Shown piece by piece: positions 18,701 through 25,983 of a stretch of 41,210 bases of DNA. Position numbers and translations under genes: made by a program. This DNA comes from an uncultured Myxococcales bacterium (GTDB taxonomy: Bacteria; Myxococcota_A; UBA9042), in the NCBI GenBank assembly GCA_903955385.1, contig CAJBNH010000186.1, positions 1 through 41,210 of the forward strand, given 5' to 3'. Below the pieces are notes generated by a model that was not told the origin of the DNA, did not search any database, and was given only the letters and a program-made list of their open reading frames with translations. The stretch's first letter is position 1; every line of letters begins with the position of its first letter.

Positions 18701-18762
18701 TGCCAGACGACCCGGACTTTCTGGACCAGCTTGCCACCGATGCGCAGAAGGAGGCCGCATGA
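12763..18762 (+). CDS. Giant multidomain glycosyltransferase/kinase-like/methyltransferase/deacetylase
   Basis: ATG 12763 is chosen (G-rich stretch upstream; an in-frame GTG lies at 12730), giving 1999 residues. Domains visible in order are as follows. GT-A-like domain 1 is at ~15-255 (VVVVPTTGNRPDLLARCLAS; DDDD at 110-113). GT-like domain 2 is at ~290-680 (WILDDDM, D408-D410). A kinase-like fold lies at ~795-930, with GLGAEGVVLGVG, AIKVF (K814), HSNVHPKNILL (890-900) and LVDIGKS (D909). A class I methyltransferase is at ~985-1180 (LLDYGCGK, 992-999). GT-like domain 3 is at ~1185-1460 (HLDAD, 1307-1311). GT2 domain 4 is at ~1470-1700. A NodB polysaccharide deacetylase is at ~1713-1990, with TFDDGY (D1782, D1783) and H1901/H1905 as metal ligands. 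No membrane segment is seen. It probably builds and trims a modified glycan on a carrier or surface polymer. It is coupled to the LOG gene by ATGA. Confidence 0.8.
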   Translation: MELASRSSSLSPSPSRLVVVVPTTGNRPDLLARCLASVGAQTLAPARVLVAVDGAGGVVQRVATQVSAWLPAAEVLPNTLTAGASGAWNSALHRLEASGEPMDTLVSFLDDDDWWASHYLAGVAEVAEGADAIAAAFWRHDADHPDGVVVQPPAGLYPDAFLVGNPGVQGSNLTLRLRTWLAVGGFDEALRSCTDRDICIRLADIGAQLRVQRTPACHHDAHHGHARLSDPASAAKLDGLTSFYRKYRWRMAESVRIAFEDRAKRLFGWGPPTAVKATIAKKRKPQQTERTLKLAVGVIVDGDQPDRATRLVGDLARLEAVPAVGRLDVILLENGDPDGFRRVVDRAEGLGLAVWPVAGAVQCSVAGSLGLGQDLARKKSIAESRTLLQRFVAATARLGEDTVGWILDDDMRLPSDLELLVSDVQRARDAGYDAVIGTARGDPPIPVAGAVRTQMVDLVHFLAGAAVRHPAETLLPGEQVNAPWTADRRDYYHDHPREETDRLESPFMPVCDAPNVREALRHVGSKCRRILAGEQLFRPLLVPDTDPVAAAHDSLMRGGNTLVFRLDLLREAPNLAPRFGARFARRSDTLWAIHARYRSGRRIAAMPIALVHDRSDDVRVGIDMGTWADDILGHAFARAYDEILKARPPDAGPLTAQERAQLMTRTRGHVDGRFGQCRLGAHRIRGLTSAVRRTADVAAPTWWTADPDTAAAVANLRRLADEVDEAFSPAAIARLGASLHDRLQAHGIDAFLDEVERALPGGPADSVELSSWTRDSRIARARRLVAKHLRLQADGVLGLGAEGVVLGVGERAIKVFDRWSRSSRADSLPALRRLLEKAVPGALPAVYAVHECREAVMVDMERLDGQPYRGGHGPQLLGMLRGLVHAGWVHSNVHPKNILLTRAGARLVDIGKSLEVATDTGIAAMVRRTWLSWRFAFRPDLNELLRRSIDDDDFAELTGWRVLRDALPDVTAKDRLDLRLEHHVRERGDARLLDYGCGKPRTVHRLMPADRLVAFDIDANLRLRWARELPEARFVDLPALDEVLAEGAEFDAVLCSLVLCVVPDDDVPGVLARARAAVAGCGRVLVSICEPTALHTAESDYQCRHVAPGARYRDRFAYRKTVRASGRERIDYHRPLDWYRRAFARAGFRVAAEETIDGLDVQRFETMPEFRVFHLEPLPAVGVRTSLVIKACAMEADSLDAIIRHQVTQIGRPRAFDEVVVALDPHAGPFPRSWHPGQIHRVDTTLSRLQAEGVIDRVIRGPEEGAGAPLSERWFGLDHAGTHVANGQAALAFLHAVESCTGDLILHLDADILIGRPDADADFAQEAVDTFAAHPTAVTLSLPVHGDTTRPPSDGEGGVPFRVEAMVGWIHRSRLLALRPLPNTLHNGRLALPWHRSLDVHVRQGAALSLRKGSQALWFTGIDNARKPRLAELHLLVDRVEAGFVPDGQRGQPLLTGPGTDWLGPVRREDLVVVVCGRNVPPGRVRRCFDSLAAQQGAAWAAIVVDDASDDGCAETVTAACTRFGDRVTYVRQRERQGLLANTALAISRLCANPDAVIALLDLDDALGTANALAEVALRHRDGADVTVGSMVRTDKHAAYPVDFALAREHRGGNVWQHLRSFRKRLFDRIAVEDLRPGGEWVDLANDWAFMLPIVEMAEHPVHIARPLYLHEPSTRRPQDERDRREAVVADIVRRPSYRSAERAFRPLETMTTLCYHRVVEDVNEPLARLYARRGLAVSLATFAQQMRSVIRRFSPVGLRDVVRAVRGESRLPERALLVTFDDGYRDFIDLAVPVLARSGVPAVQFARVPEADGLPSWAPLDLLRVLLVEAGVSAEDAVTEVSGDARAALLRLPHDEQLRAIRERAGCLGIDIDRLDRGQLYAGWSRLRDLRRIGIDLAGHGVAHERWTELKPHHLTEAARATALWLERADLPRVMAWPDGAVSDDTVSAVRQAGIDLAFALHDVPTGVADQWAIRRVLVPDDPDFLDQLATDAQKEAA

Positions 18763-19325
18763 ACGCCCGACGACCGATGCTTGCGATTGTGGGAGATGCC
18801 GGAGCCCAGCGCGATTCAGAGACCTGGCGTGCCGCGAGTGATTTGGGGCGCCTGGCGGTCGACCACGGGTACCGGGTCATCTGCGGCGGCATGGGCGGCG
18901 TGATGGAGGCCGCTTGCCAGAGCGCTCATGCGTCACCTGTCTACCGCGAGGGGGATACCGTGGGCATCCTGCCGGTCGGCGATCCGAGTTGGGCCAACCC
19001 GTGGGTCGACATCGTGCTCGCGACGCACCTCGACACGGGCCGCAACGCGCTCGTGGCAAACGCCGATGCGGTGGTCGCGGTAGGCGGCGGGGCCGGCACG
19101 CTGAGCGAGATTGCCTACGCATGGCAGTTCAAGCGCCTGATCGTGGCGCTCGACGTGCCGGGCTGGGGACGGCGTCTTGCCGGCGAGCGGGTGGACCATC
19201 GCCTGCGGTACGAGGAGATCTCGGATGATCAGGTGTTTCTGGCGCGGGATGCGGCGGAGGCGATCGCGATCCTGGCGGTGCGGCTTGGGCAGTACTCGAA
19301 GCGGTATGCTGGGTTTGGGCGGTAG
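18759..19325 (+). CDS. LOG/SLOG superfamily protein (TIGR00725-like)
   Basis: The ATG overlaps the TGA of the giant gene (ATGA), so the two are translationally coupled. The 188-residue protein starts MNARRPMLAIVGDAG and shows the Rossmann-like features of the family: VICGGMGGVMEAA (residues 40-52), GRNALVANADAVVAVGGG, and the GGGAGTLSE motif (109-117), with R95 and N96 before it. LOG proteins cleave cytokinin-type ribotides, while TIGR00725-type and other SLOG proteins bind nucleotide-derived ligands; these are family facts. Which applies here is unclear, since the LOG catalytic PGGxGTxxE is GGGAGTLSE. Coupling with a glycan-modifying megaprotein suggests a role with a nucleotide-sugar or related ligand (inference). 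Confidence 0.75.
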   Translation: MNARRPMLAIVGDAGAQRDSETWRAASDLGRLAVDHGYRVICGGMGGVMEAACQSAHASPVYREGDTVGILPVGDPSWANPWVDIVLATHLDTGRNALVANADAVVAVGGGAGTLSEIAYAWQFKRLIVALDVPGWGRRLAGERVDHRLRYEEISDDQVFLARDAAEAIAILAVRLGQYSKRYAGFGR

Positions 19326-19433
19326 AATCGCGGATCGGCGCAGGGTCAGGGGGCAAGTCGGCGCCCGTCCAATTCCTTTCTTCTTCTGCTACGGTTAGGG
19401 CGGCTCGGCGCAGATGCGCGGCAAGGATCATCG

Positions 19434-20300
19434 ATGACGAAGAGCACGGCACTGCAGTATTCCTCGCCGGTTGACGCAGTCTTCCTTCGCCGCTTGGCAT
19501 GGGAAGAACACGTCGCCAAGCGTACGCCGAAGGTCGGCGATGCCTTGAGATACGTGAACGACGTTCGCAACGAACTGGGACTTGCGCCGTTCGGCCCGCG
19601 CGGCACGAGCGGAGGTGGCGATGCGTTCGTCCAGGATCTGCGAAAGCGCAATCTGATCCAGCAGGAGCGCGCAACGGCGAGCGTCACCGACAAGAAGTGG
19701 GAGCTGGAGTGGCGGCTGCTGCGCGCGCCGACTCATGGCATGGTGCGCTCGCTGGCGGCCGATCCCGTCTGGCAGGCCAACGCGAAAGAGGACGGCTGCC
19801 AGAGGTTCCGTTTTCGAGTCCGCGACCCTGCGGTTCCCGAACTCGAGGTATTCGCCGGTACCGTCCCCGAACTACGTGCGACCTGTGCCAGGGCACGAGG
19901 GGTCTACTTCCTTGGAACGGCGGGCGGCATGTACTTGGGCAAGACGGACGAGTTCGAGACCCGCGGGTTCGCACACGCGCTGAAGAAGTCCCCCACATGG
20001 GCAGTCTTCATCCGTCTGGTCGAGGACCACCAGTTCCTCACCCTGGACTCACTTAACGCAACGGAGGGGCTTCTCATCTCGTTCTGGATGGAGGTTGCTG
20101 CCGTGGGCAACGGGAACCGGGGCAGTGACCAGATGCCCGCCTTCGCATACCTACAGCAAGGTGTGCTCTTCGCGCTGGGGGCGGCCGCGGCGCTCCTGTG
20201 GCTTCACGCGCGAGACGACGTGGCAGGCGTCCGGATTCCGTTCAAGCGCTGGAGAGGAAGGAACTGGCCTGACTGCTACGTGCCGCGGGTCATGGGCTGA
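19434..20300 (+). CDS. Protein with GIY-YIG-like nuclease domain
   Basis: ATG 19434 follows AAGGATCATCG. The product has 288 residues. The N-terminal ~100 residues are charged and helical, and include PVDAVFLRRLAWEEHV. A GIY-YIG-like core follows at about 150-220: GVYFL (G156-V157-Y158), MYLGKT (Y167-T171), R177 and H181 in FETRGFAHAL, and E211 in LNATEGLLISFW. These are the positions expected for the two tyrosines, Arg, His and metal-binding Glu of GIY-YIG nucleases, so activity is plausible. The C-terminal 50 residues have a hydrophobic AFAYLQQGVLFALGAAAALLWL stretch. A leader of 108 bp separates it from the LOG gene. Such domains occur in restriction, repair and mobile-element proteins. 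No methylase partner is present. Confidence 0.6.
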   Translation: MTKSTALQYSSPVDAVFLRRLAWEEHVAKRTPKVGDALRYVNDVRNELGLAPFGPRGTSGGGDAFVQDLRKRNLIQQERATASVTDKKWELEWRLLRAPTHGMVRSLAADPVWQANAKEDGCQRFRFRVRDPAVPELEVFAGTVPELRATCARARGVYFLGTAGGMYLGKTDEFETRGFAHALKKSPTWAVFIRLVEDHQFLTLDSLNATEGLLISFWMEVAAVGNGNRGSDQMPAFAYLQQGVLFALGAAAALLWLHARDDVAGVRIPFKRWRGRNWPDCYVPRVMG

Positions 20301-20357
20301 CGAAGCCGGGCGTGGCGACCCCACGGGCTCGCACTCGCGAGGGAAGCCCAGGAAGTC

Positions 20358-21338
20358 TCAAGCCACGTCACAACACCGCTTGTACTTCTTGCCGCTTCCG
20401 CAGGGACAGGGCTCGTTGCGGCCGACCTTGCCGTCCGCCCGCCGCACCGTCGCGCCGTGCCCCGCCTCGGCGCTCTCCGGCACACGCATCAGCACGCCAG
20501 CGTCCTCGAGCCGCTGGGCATACGCGCGCATGTCGGCGTGCCGATGCAGCGCCCCGCGCCACCCGTACCGCGTCAGCCAGGCGCGGACCGCCGCCTCGAC
20601 GATGCCGCGGTCCTTGACCTTGGCCCGGCTCACCGTCCACGAGCGGGTCGCCAGGTCGAGCTCGGCAAGCCCTAGCGATGTCTCGCGATCGCCCACGGAC
20701 AAGTGGACGGTCGTGCACGAGCACCCGGGCTTGAGACAGTGCAGGTCCACGACATCGACGTACCCGTCGTCGACCTGGAAATCGTTGGTGCGCAGGCTCG
20801 GATGCACCCGCGACCACGGGGTGAGCAGGGTCAGGTCCTCGCCGGCCAGGGTCTCGGGCTCCACGGCAACGTGGGTGGGCAACCGCATTCCCTTCGCTCG
20901 CACGAACGCCGTCGCCAACTCGTCGAGGACCCGCGCGTCGAGGAAGGACTCGACCCAGGTCGTGCGCTCGTCGTAGGGCGCCTCTTCCGGGGGGTCGGTC
21001 TCCTCGGTCCCCTCGCGGAGGATGACGCCGCCTTCGTCGAACAGGACGAGCACCTCGGTCCGCGGACCACCCGCCCCGTTCTCGCCGCGGTGCTCCCGCG
21101 ACCCCGACCGCAGCCACAAGCCTCGGTGGTCGATGCGCTCGATGGCGTCGGCCCCGTCGGCGGTCACGAGCGTGGCCGAGATGTCGCGGCAGTCGCAGCG
21201 CGCGCTGGTGCACGGGCGCAGCGAGAGTACCTGGACCTGGTGGCCCGGACCGGGGACCAGCAGCACCGGGTGGCCGTCGTGGTGGTGCAGGACGGCGCCG
21301 TGATGCGGGCTCTGGGAGAGGATCTGGTGCAGCAGCAT
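20358..21338 (-). CDS. SEC-C motif protein
   Basis: The C-terminal 22 residues hold the SEC-C zinc-binding motif [18 protein letters not shown] (C-x-C-x8-C-C), the same element that ends SecA. The remaining ~300 of 326 residues include two further cysteine groups, [11 protein letters not shown] (about 42-52) and [13 protein letters not shown], which may bind another metal. I recognise no other domain. SEC-C proteins without SecA are widespread and mostly uncharacterised; the motif may mediate protein or ribosome contacts. The gene is divergent from the small BolA-like gene at 21481 and convergent with the GIY-YIG-like gene, with 57 bp between their stops. The start ATG at 21338 is the first available and could be wrong by a few codons. 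Confidence 0.7.
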   Translation of the reverse strand: MLLHQILSQSPHHGAVLHHHDGHPVLLVPGPGHQVQVLSLRPCTSARCDCRDISATLVTADGADAIERIDHRGLWLRSGSREHRGENGAGGPRTEVLVLFDEGGVILREGTEETDPPEEAPYDERTTWVESFLDARVLDELATAFVRAKGMRLPTHVAVEPETLAGEDLTLLTPWSRVHPSLRTNDFQVDDGYVDVVDLHCLKPGCSCTTVHLSVGDRETSLGLAELDLATRSWTVSRAKVKDRGIVEAAVRAWLTRYGWRGALHRHADMRAYAQRLEDAGVLMRVPESAEAGHGATVRRADGKVGRNEPCPCGSGKKYKRCCDVA

Positions 21339-21433
21339 CGTGCCTCGGTGCGTCGCCTGCTGGCGCCCGCGGCCGCGAGCCTAGCCGATGGGTGCGAGGT
21401 CGGCCACACGACAGGACTGTCGAGACGCCCGGG

Positions 21434-21462
21434 TTGCGCCACGCCGAGCCCCGGCCTACGCT
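21434..21462 (+). promoter_or_regulatory. Candidate promoter of the BolA-like gene
   Basis: TTGCGC (21434-21439) and TACGCT (21457-21462) are separated by 17 bases and sit 18 bases before ATG 21481, leaving a very short leader that still contains the GGGAGG ribosome site. It has the same layout as the promoters at 10935 and 27474. Confidence 0.45.
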
Positions 21463-21480
21463 TCCACGAAGGGAGGAAGC

Positions 21481-21741
21481 ATGAGCACCCAGGACATGGT
21501 CGCAGAGGCGCTGCGCATCTACTTCGGCGACGCTCGCCTCAAGCTCGAGACCGGTCCCAACGGGCGGGTCTATGGCGCCGTCGTCTCCGGCAGCTTCGGC
21601 GGCCAGGATGACGAGACGCGTCAGGACCAGGTGTGGACTGCCCTGCGTCGCAAAATGGGGGAGGGTGAACTGAACGAAGTCACGCTGGTCCTCGCCTTCA
21701 CGCCCGAAGAGGCCGAGGCCCTGGACGGCGACGCGGCCTGA
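21481..21741 (+). CDS. Small BolA-like protein (86 aa)
   Basis: ATG 21481 follows an excellent ribosome site (GGGAGGAAGC). The 86-residue product has the alpha-beta-beta-alpha-beta order of BolA proteins. It has an N-terminal helix (MVAEALRIYFGDA), a strand pair ending in YGAVVSGSFGGQ (BolA: VVS..F.G), a helix with QDQVWTALRRKM in place of the conserved R....Y..L, and a last strand ending FTPEEAEAL (BolA: ..TP.E). The iron-sulphur-binding histidine of BolA and its RHR-type motif are not present, so if it belongs to the family it is diverged. It is alone in its direction, between minus-strand genes. The domain call is by eye. Confidence 0.5.
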   Translation: MSTQDMVAEALRIYFGDARLKLETGPNGRVYGAVVSGSFGGQDDETRQDQVWTALRRKMGEGELNEVTLVLAFTPEEAEALDGDAA

Positions 21742-21764
21742 CGCCCGGCACGGCAAGGCACGCG

Positions 21765-22958
21765 TCAGGACGACCCACGCGTTGCCACCCCCCACCAAAC
21801 CACCCGCCCCTCGCGCTCGCAGGTGACCAGCCCCCGACCGAGCAGCAGTTGGGCCGCGCGCTCGAGATCCTGCCGCGGGAAGTGCCCACGGCCTTCCTCG
21901 AGCAGGTCGGCGACACGCAATTCCCGGTCGGGATGGGTGCGCAGCGTCTGCAGCACGAAGGCCGCTGCAGCCTCTGCGACCGGACCGACGGCGGGCACGT
22001 CGGGGAGGTCGCTCCGGGTCCCGATTCGGTGTTGCGCCGAACTCTTGCGCGTCATCGGCGTCACCGACTTGGCCTTCGAGGATGCCGGTGGTGGGGCAAT
22101 GTCTGCGCGCGACGGCGGCGCGACCATGGAGGCGGTGCTTGGCTTGGTCGTGGCTTGCGTCGCCTGGATGCTCGGCACCGGCACGACCGGCAGTGGCCTG
22201 TCGACTTCCGTCGCGTCGAAGTCGATCCCGAACACGTCGCCCAGGTCCACGTCGTCCAGCCGTCGCTCGGGCGCTCCCGCCGTTGCGACCGGGGCCACGG
22301 CCGCCTGGCGCAGCAGTTCGCCCTGGTCCACCTGCCGCAAGACGAACAGGAGTTCGGGCGACGCGTCGAGCCGATTGCCGACCCCGTACAGCGCCGCGGC
22401 CACGTGCTTGCAGATCGAGGCGCCGTCCGGGCACGAGCAGTCGAAGGTCATCTGCCGCCGGCGTGGGAACATGCCGCGCTCGGGGTCGCACAGGCGGCCG
22501 AGCACTCCTTTGTCCAGGCGGCCTTGCAGTAACTCGACCAGGGACTCGATGCGCCCGCTGCAATCCCGCGCGAGGCCCGACCATGCTGCGGGGTCCAATG
22601 GGGCCACCTGGATGCCGACCTCGTACAAGTCAGAACCCTGCACCAGCGCCGTCACGTGCCCCGGGGCGACCTTCAGGTGGATCACCGAGCCGTTGCGGAA
22701 GTAGGCCCGGCCGCGCGGCAGCCGGTTCGCCTCGTCGCAGTGGTGCTCGACGTGGTCGCACCAGGCCTTGCCCCAGAATGTGCTTGCCAGCGCCCGGCCT
22801 TCGGGCCGCACGGGCGACAGCACCTGCCCCTTCTTGGCGCGCTGGGCGATCTCCTTGTCGGCCATCTGGCGGCGCTCGTCGACGGACACGTAGGGCGCGA
22901 AGCCGCCCCAGCCGCGGTCCCAATCTCCACCCCAGCTCCGACGGCGCTTCTTGGCCAC
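21765..22958 (-). CDS. SWIM zinc-finger protein partnered with SNF2 ATPase
   Basis: The 397-residue protein contains a SWIM zinc finger, FDCSCPDGASICKHVAAAL (C174, C176, C183, H185), of the C-x-C-x6-C-x-H type. Before it is the conserved FWGKAWCDHVEHH segment and a beta-rich region with RAYFRNGSVIHLKVAPG. After it comes a low-complexity Pro/Ala linker (about 230-320), then a winged-helix-like C-terminus (VLQTLRTHPDRELRVADLLEEG). Proteins of this build commonly sit beside a SNF2 helicase, as here: the ATPase gene ends 48 bp upstream on the same strand. They are thought to act together on DNA or DNA-bound proteins; the pathway is not established. The start MAKKRRRSWGG is typical of the family. 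Confidence 0.85.
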   Translation of the reverse strand: MAKKRRRSWGGDWDRGWGGFAPYVSVDERRQMADKEIAQRAKKGQVLSPVRPEGRALASTFWGKAWCDHVEHHCDEANRLPRGRAYFRNGSVIHLKVAPGHVTALVQGSDLYEVGIQVAPLDPAAWSGLARDCSGRIESLVELLQGRLDKGVLGRLCDPERGMFPRRRQMTFDCSCPDGASICKHVAAALYGVGNRLDASPELLFVLRQVDQGELLRQAAVAPVATAGAPERRLDDVDLGDVFGIDFDATEVDRPLPVVPVPSIQATQATTKPSTASMVAPPSRADIAPPPASSKAKSVTPMTRKSSAQHRIGTRSDLPDVPAVGPVAEAAAAFVLQTLRTHPDRELRVADLLEEGRGHFPRQDLERAAQLLLGRGLVTCEREGRVVWWGVATRGSS

Positions 22959-23006
22959 GTCCTACCTCCCCGCTCCGGCTGCCGAACCGCTTTGGCGCCT
23001 GGGCAG

Positions 23007-25733
23007 CTACCCCGTCTCCGCCACCGAGCTCGCGAGATCCAGCCGCACCAGATCCAGCAACTCGCGGTCGGACAGCTCGGTCAGCGACACCTCGCCGCCG
23101 GTTTCCAGCATCGCGTCCGCCAGGTTACGCTTGCCGGCGATGAGGGCGTCGATGCGCTCCTCGACCGTGCCACGGCACACGAGCTTGTGCACCAGCACGT
23201 TGCGCTTCTGGCCGATGCGGAACGCGCGGTCGGTCGCCTGGTCCTCGACCGCCGGGTTCCACCACCGGTCGAAGTGCACCACGTGCGAGGCAGCCGTCAG
23301 GTTCAGGCCCGTGCCGCCCGCCTTGAGCGACAGCACGAAGAATGGCACCGCCGGGTCGTCCTGGAAGCGTGCGACGAGCCTGGACCGCTCGCGGATCGGC
23401 GTATTGCCGTGCAGCACGAACCCCGGCTGGCCGAACACGCCTTGCAGGAACGCGTGCAGGGGCGCCGTCGTCTCGCGGAACTGCGTGAAAACCAGGAGCT
23501 TCTCCTGGCGATCGGCGATCACTTCCGCGATCTCGTTCAGGCGCGCGAACTTGCCGCTGTCGCCGGGCTGCCACCCGCCGTCGCCCAGCCATTGCGAGGG
23601 GTGGTTGCAGATCTGCTTGAAGCGCATCAGGAACGACAGCACGACCCCGCGCCGCTCGATGCCGGACGCTTCGGCAAGGCGCGTGCGCAGGTCCTCCACC
23701 GCCTGGGCGTAGAGCGCCGCCTGCAGCTTCGAAAGGCCGCAGAACGCCTGGACCTCGGTCTTGTCCGGCAGGTCGGCGATGACGGTTCGGTCGGTCTTGC
23801 GCCGTCGCAGCAGGTACGGCTGCACGAGCCGGCGCAGCGGGGCGTAGCCGTCGGGCGTCGCGTCGATCCGTTTGCTGTAGCGGGTGAATTCCGCGGCGGT
23901 GCCCAGGAGCCCCGGATTCAGGAAGTCCATCAGCGACCACAGGTCGCCCAGGCGGTTCTCGACGGGCGTGCCGGTCATGGCGACGCGCGCCCGGGCATGC
24001 AGTGCCTTGACCGCTCGGGTCTGGCGCGTCCCCGGGTTCTTGATCGCCTGGGCCTCGTCGAGGACGCACAGCCGCCAGTGCACCGACCGCAGCGCCTCGT
24101 CTCGCAGGACTGTGCCGTAGGTCGTGATCACGAGATCCACGTCGCGCAGCGCAGCGTCGTCCCAGGCGCGTAGGGCCACCGCCGGTGCCGCCGACGCGTG
24201 GGCCACCCTCAACCGCAGCGTGGGGGCGAAGCGCGCGGCCTCGGCCTGCCAGTTGCCCAGCAGCGACGCGGGCGCGACCACGAGCGCGGTCCCGCCGCTG
24301 CTCTCGCGCTTGAGCGCCAGCAGCAAGGCAAGCAACTGGACCGTCTTGCCCAGGCCCATGTCGTCGGCCAGGCACGCGCCCAAGCCGAGCCGGGTCAGCA
24401 GATGCAGCCAGGCAAGGCCATGGCGCTGGTAGGGCCGCAGCGTCGCCTGCAGCTCGTCTCCCGGCTCGACGGCTGCCAGGTGTCCCGCCGGGTCGCGCAG
24501 GCCGGCGAGTGTCTGCTCCAGCCACGGCCCGCACGCGACCTCGCTCCAGGCCCGCGCGTCCGCATCCATGCCTGGCGTGCTGCCCAGGTCGGCACCGGAA
24601 ACCAGACGCAGTGCCTCGTGAAACGTCAGACCGCCGGCGGCCGCGCGGGACTCGACGGCCTCGTAGTGCTGCAGCATCGCCTGCAGGCGCGTGCGGTCCA
24701 CCTCAACCCACTGCCCGCGCAACAGCTGCAGGCCGTCCACGCCGCTCAGCAGCTGCTCGGCCTCGGTGCGGGTCAGCGGCTCGCCATCGAGCGTCAGGCC
24801 GACTTGGAAATCGAGCAGCGCGTTGACGCCCACCTCGCCCTTGCTCACCGTGCCGACGCTCGCCGTGACCTGCGGGCGCGTGGGACGGCCGTTGCGCCAG
24901 GTCCCGGGCATCCGCACGAGCAGACCGGCGTGCTCGAGGGCCGGCACCTCGCGCAGGAACTCCAGGGCCTCGGCCGACGACCAGCGCACGGGCGCGTAGA
25001 GTTCGCCGGCAGCCACCCTGGCCCGCAGCCACTCGCTTTGCTCCGATGCCCGCTGGACCGGCTCCAGCAACGCCAGCAGCCCCCGCTGGTCACCGGACGC
25101 CGCCGCCTCGCGCACCGCTCGCCCAAGCGGCAGGTGCTGAGGGCGTGCCGCTGCCGACAGGCGCGTCGTGTAGGTCGCCAGAAACGCAAACGGCAGGTCG
25201 GGGTCGCCCTTGTGCTCGGCGAGGTTCAGGTGCACCCGCCCGACCGCATGCCAGGACGGGTGCTGCGCAGCGAGCCAGCCGTGGCAGGCGGACAGGCCGC
25301 CACCGTCGGCGATGTCGGACAGGGCGTGGTCGAGGTCGGTCCACAGGCGTGCGAGCACCTCGACATCAAGGTACTCGGCGCCAGGGAAGGGCGGCGCGGT
25401 CAGCGCGAGGCCGGGCAGGTCCTCCAGCGGCACGGGGACTTGCGGGACCAGACCGGGCTCGGACTCGGGCTGGCGGCGCAACGCTGTCAGGTAGCGGACG
25501 GACAGGTCCCGCCACCACGCCCAAGGCTGCGGCAGGGCGGTGGCCACTTCGGCGGCGCCGAGTGACAGGAGGCCGTGCCCCGGTCCGCGCGCAAACGGCT
25601 CGCGCACGCGGGCATCGACGGCTTGGGCGAGTTCCGGAGCGTCTGGCACGGGCCGCAGGTACAGCCGGCCTTCTGGCGTAAGGGCGGGGATGACGGGGGC
25701 GGTGGGCACGACGGGCAGGCTGGGCCGCATCAT
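23007..25733 (-). CDS. SNF2-family DEAD/DEAH-box ATPase
   Basis: Start ATG 25733 (MMRPSLPVV; ATG 25730 is equally possible) gives 908 residues; the frame continues upstream only into unlikely Arg-rich sequence. The N-terminal ~430 residues are the family-specific extension. The SNF2 motor follows. Motif I is DDMGLGKT at about 456-463, then VVAPASLLGNW, ITTYGTVLRD, and DEAQAIKNP (motif II, about 558), and MTGTPVENRLGDLWSL. The second RecA lobe has VFTQFRET, LSLKAGGTGLNL and QATDRAFRIGQ (motif VI, about 830). All core motifs are intact, so it should be an active double-stranded DNA translocase or remodeller. It lies 48 bp upstream of its SWIM-finger partner and divergent from the nucleotidyltransferase gene. 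Confidence 0.92.
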   Translation of the reverse strand: MMRPSLPVVPTAPVIPALTPEGRLYLRPVPDAPELAQAVDARVREPFARGPGHGLLSLGAAEVATALPQPWAWWRDLSVRYLTALRRQPESEPGLVPQVPVPLEDLPGLALTAPPFPGAEYLDVEVLARLWTDLDHALSDIADGGGLSACHGWLAAQHPSWHAVGRVHLNLAEHKGDPDLPFAFLATYTTRLSAAARPQHLPLGRAVREAAASGDQRGLLALLEPVQRASEQSEWLRARVAAGELYAPVRWSSAEALEFLREVPALEHAGLLVRMPGTWRNGRPTRPQVTASVGTVSKGEVGVNALLDFQVGLTLDGEPLTRTEAEQLLSGVDGLQLLRGQWVEVDRTRLQAMLQHYEAVESRAAAGGLTFHEALRLVSGADLGSTPGMDADARAWSEVACGPWLEQTLAGLRDPAGHLAAVEPGDELQATLRPYQRHGLAWLHLLTRLGLGACLADDMGLGKTVQLLALLLALKRESSGGTALVVAPASLLGNWQAEAARFAPTLRLRVAHASAAPAVALRAWDDAALRDVDLVITTYGTVLRDEALRSVHWRLCVLDEAQAIKNPGTRQTRAVKALHARARVAMTGTPVENRLGDLWSLMDFLNPGLLGTAAEFTRYSKRIDATPDGYAPLRRLVQPYLLRRRKTDRTVIADLPDKTEVQAFCGLSKLQAALYAQAVEDLRTRLAEASGIERRGVVLSFLMRFKQICNHPSQWLGDGGWQPGDSGKFARLNEIAEVIADRQEKLLVFTQFRETTAPLHAFLQGVFGQPGFVLHGNTPIRERSRLVARFQDDPAVPFFVLSLKAGGTGLNLTAASHVVHFDRWWNPAVEDQATDRAFRIGQKRNVLVHKLVCRGTVEERIDALIAGKRNLADAMLETGGEVSLTELSDRELLDLVRLDLASSVAETG

Positions 25734-25858
25734 GCGGCGGAGGCCGCGGCGTAGCACGGGCGGCGGTGCACGGGCAAGTGGGCGGGCGGCTGCGGGGCAC
25801 GCTCCGACTCGCCGAACGCAGACTTGCGCGAGTCGCCCTCCACGATCTCTATGCAACA

Positions 25859-25919
25859 CCACGACAATCCGTGGGAACATCAGGTTTTGTATCCCATTGG
25901 ATTCGATCTTGATGGATAC
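25859..25919. promoter_or_regulatory. Two inverted repeats in a divergent intergenic region
   Basis: The 250-bp region between the SNF2 gene and the nucleotidyltransferase gene has two operator-like inverted repeats. CCACG and CGTGG are spaced by 6 bases (25859-25874). GTATCCCAT and ATGGATAC (25889-25897 and 25912-25919) match except for one extra base. The stretch 25880-25940 is clearly AT-richer than its surroundings, as expected of a control region. No promoter with good spacing stands out. Confidence 0.4.
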
Positions 25920-25983
25920 GATCTCGGGGAGTAGTATGCAAAGCGCGTACTTGCCGAGACCACGAGCTACAACGAGGATCGCG

